Below are positions 4,534-5,055 of a stretch of 5,055 bases of DNA, piece by piece. Within the stretch, counting starts at the first letter, position 1. Every line of letters begins with the position of its first letter. A program made the position numbers and the translations under genes. Location: the NCBI GenBank assembly GCA_964373855.1, contig CAYJWL010000046.1, positions 1 through 5,055 of the forward strand, given 5' to 3'. This DNA is from CAYJWL01 sp964373855. Lineage in GTDB: Bacteria; Patescibacteriota; Andersenbacteria; UBA10190. Below the pieces are notes generated by a model. The model was not told the origin of the DNA. It made no database searches and worked only from the letters and a program-made list of their open reading frames with translations.

Positions 4534-5055
4534 ATGCGATGGATTTGGGCGGCAACGGCTGCGGTGAGCGGTGGACTATTAGTAGCTGGGGGACTGCTTG
4601 GCACGCCGATAGTATTTGCGGAGCGGGTTGCACCAAGAGTATTTTTAGGAACAGTGAATCTGGGCGGAATCTCACGCGCGGACCTTGCGGGCGTGCTGCG
4701 TCAGTATGAAAAAGAATTGTTGGCGAGATCGGTCCGTTTACGGTTGGATGATACAGAAACTGCCCGGACATTGGGGGAGCTGGGTGTTGCGCTGGACAAA
4801 GAGGCTACCATATCAGCCATCGAAAATGCCTCTGCCCGGCCCGGAATAGTTTTTGAACGGCACGTGCAGCCGGTCCTTACACTTGATCAGCCGATCGCGC
4901 GCGCCGTTCTGGAACGGGATTTTGCCGGCACGTTAGCTTTGCCGAAAAACGCCACGCTTGCGTTGGCGCCCACCGGCCAGCTGGTGGCGGTTAAAAGCGC
5001 GTCCGGCGAACATGTGGATGTATTGACACTAGACCTCGATATTGTCAGCGATGGT
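4534..5055 (+). CDS. Exported PG_binding_4/VanW-type envelope protein (right-truncated)
   Basis: The frame from ATG 4534 is open to the window edge (174 codons, no stop). Residues 6-29, AATAAVSGGLLVAGGLLGTPIVFA, are hydrophobic after MRWIW and would form a signal peptide or membrane anchor; AFAE-like cleavage near 29/30 is possible. The following VFLGTVNLGGISRADL (36-51) matches the family pattern of a Gly-Gly-[IL]-[ST]-R turn that opens a putative peptidoglycan-binding (PG_binding_4) domain. Further pattern matches are RTLGELGVALDKEATI (78-93) and, near the edge, PKNATLALAPTGQL then GEHVDVLTL. Such N-termini precede either a VanW domain or an L,D-transpeptidase catalytic domain; the deciding C-terminal half lies outside the window. 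It would act at the cell envelope. It has its own promoter and lies 47 bases after kinase 2, in more GC-rich sequence than the left half of the window. Confidence 0.78.
   Translation, partial: MRWIWAATAAVSGGLLVAGGLLGTPIVFAERVAPRVFLGTVNLGGISRADLAGVLRQYEKELLARSVRLRLDDTETARTLGELGVALDKEATISAIENASARPGIVFERHVQPVLTLDQPIARAVLERDFAGTLALPKNATLALAPTGQLVAVKSASGEHVDVLTLDLDIVSDG

Noticed and set aside
4520..4771. Reverse-strand open frame opposite the envelope-protein gene
   Set aside because: The forward frame has a promoter, signal peptide and family pattern and runs open to the window edge; the reverse frame has none.
1..5055. CRISPR array, tRNA, rRNA, riboswitch or transposon ends
   Set aside because: No regularly spaced repeats, cloverleaf-like sequence, transposase motifs or long terminal inverted repeats were found on reading both strands.

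Overview
The window looks like part of a chromosome from an uncultured Candidate Phyla Radiation (Patescibacteria, Parcubacteria-like) bacterium. This rests on the gene types: a very small GIY-YIG protein, an AbiEii-type nucleotidyltransferase with a tiny partner ORF, GAF histidine kinases whose H-box reads SHQLYTPL, and a VanW/PG-binding-type envelope protein. TATAAT boxes also sit only 6-8 bases before start codons. No rRNA, tRNA or marker gene is present, so the taxonomic call is inference.

Bases 1-53 hold the last codons of a gene entering from the left. Bases 105-1547 form an AT-richer accessory zone, partly in decay. It contains a promoter built on a 17-bp tandem repeat, an intact 62-aa small protein (151-339), a GIY-YIG gene broken by one frameshift (367-635), an intact 221-aa AbiEii-like nucleotidyltransferase (658-1323), and the remains of a further small gene (1331-1524). 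That last gene has ATC where a start codon is expected, and it changes frame around an 18-bp perfect palindrome.

Bases 1554-4486 carry two tandem, paralogous cytoplasmic histidine kinases (502 and 463 aa). Their catalytic cores align almost without gaps, but their N-terminal GAF-like sensor regions differ. Each has its own TATAAT box just upstream. No response regulator is encoded in the window, so their partner lies elsewhere. From 4534 to the right edge runs an incomplete gene for an exported or membrane-anchored protein with a PG_binding_4/VanW-type N-terminus. It has its own promoter and probably acts on the cell envelope.

Three points stand out. Four genes appear to be expressed from promoters that would yield leaderless or nearly leaderless mRNAs. 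A putative small-protein/nucleotidyltransferase (toxin-antitoxin-like) pair is split by a GIY-YIG gene. Two small genes show precise, reconstructable inactivating changes. No CRISPR array, transposase or RNA gene was seen.
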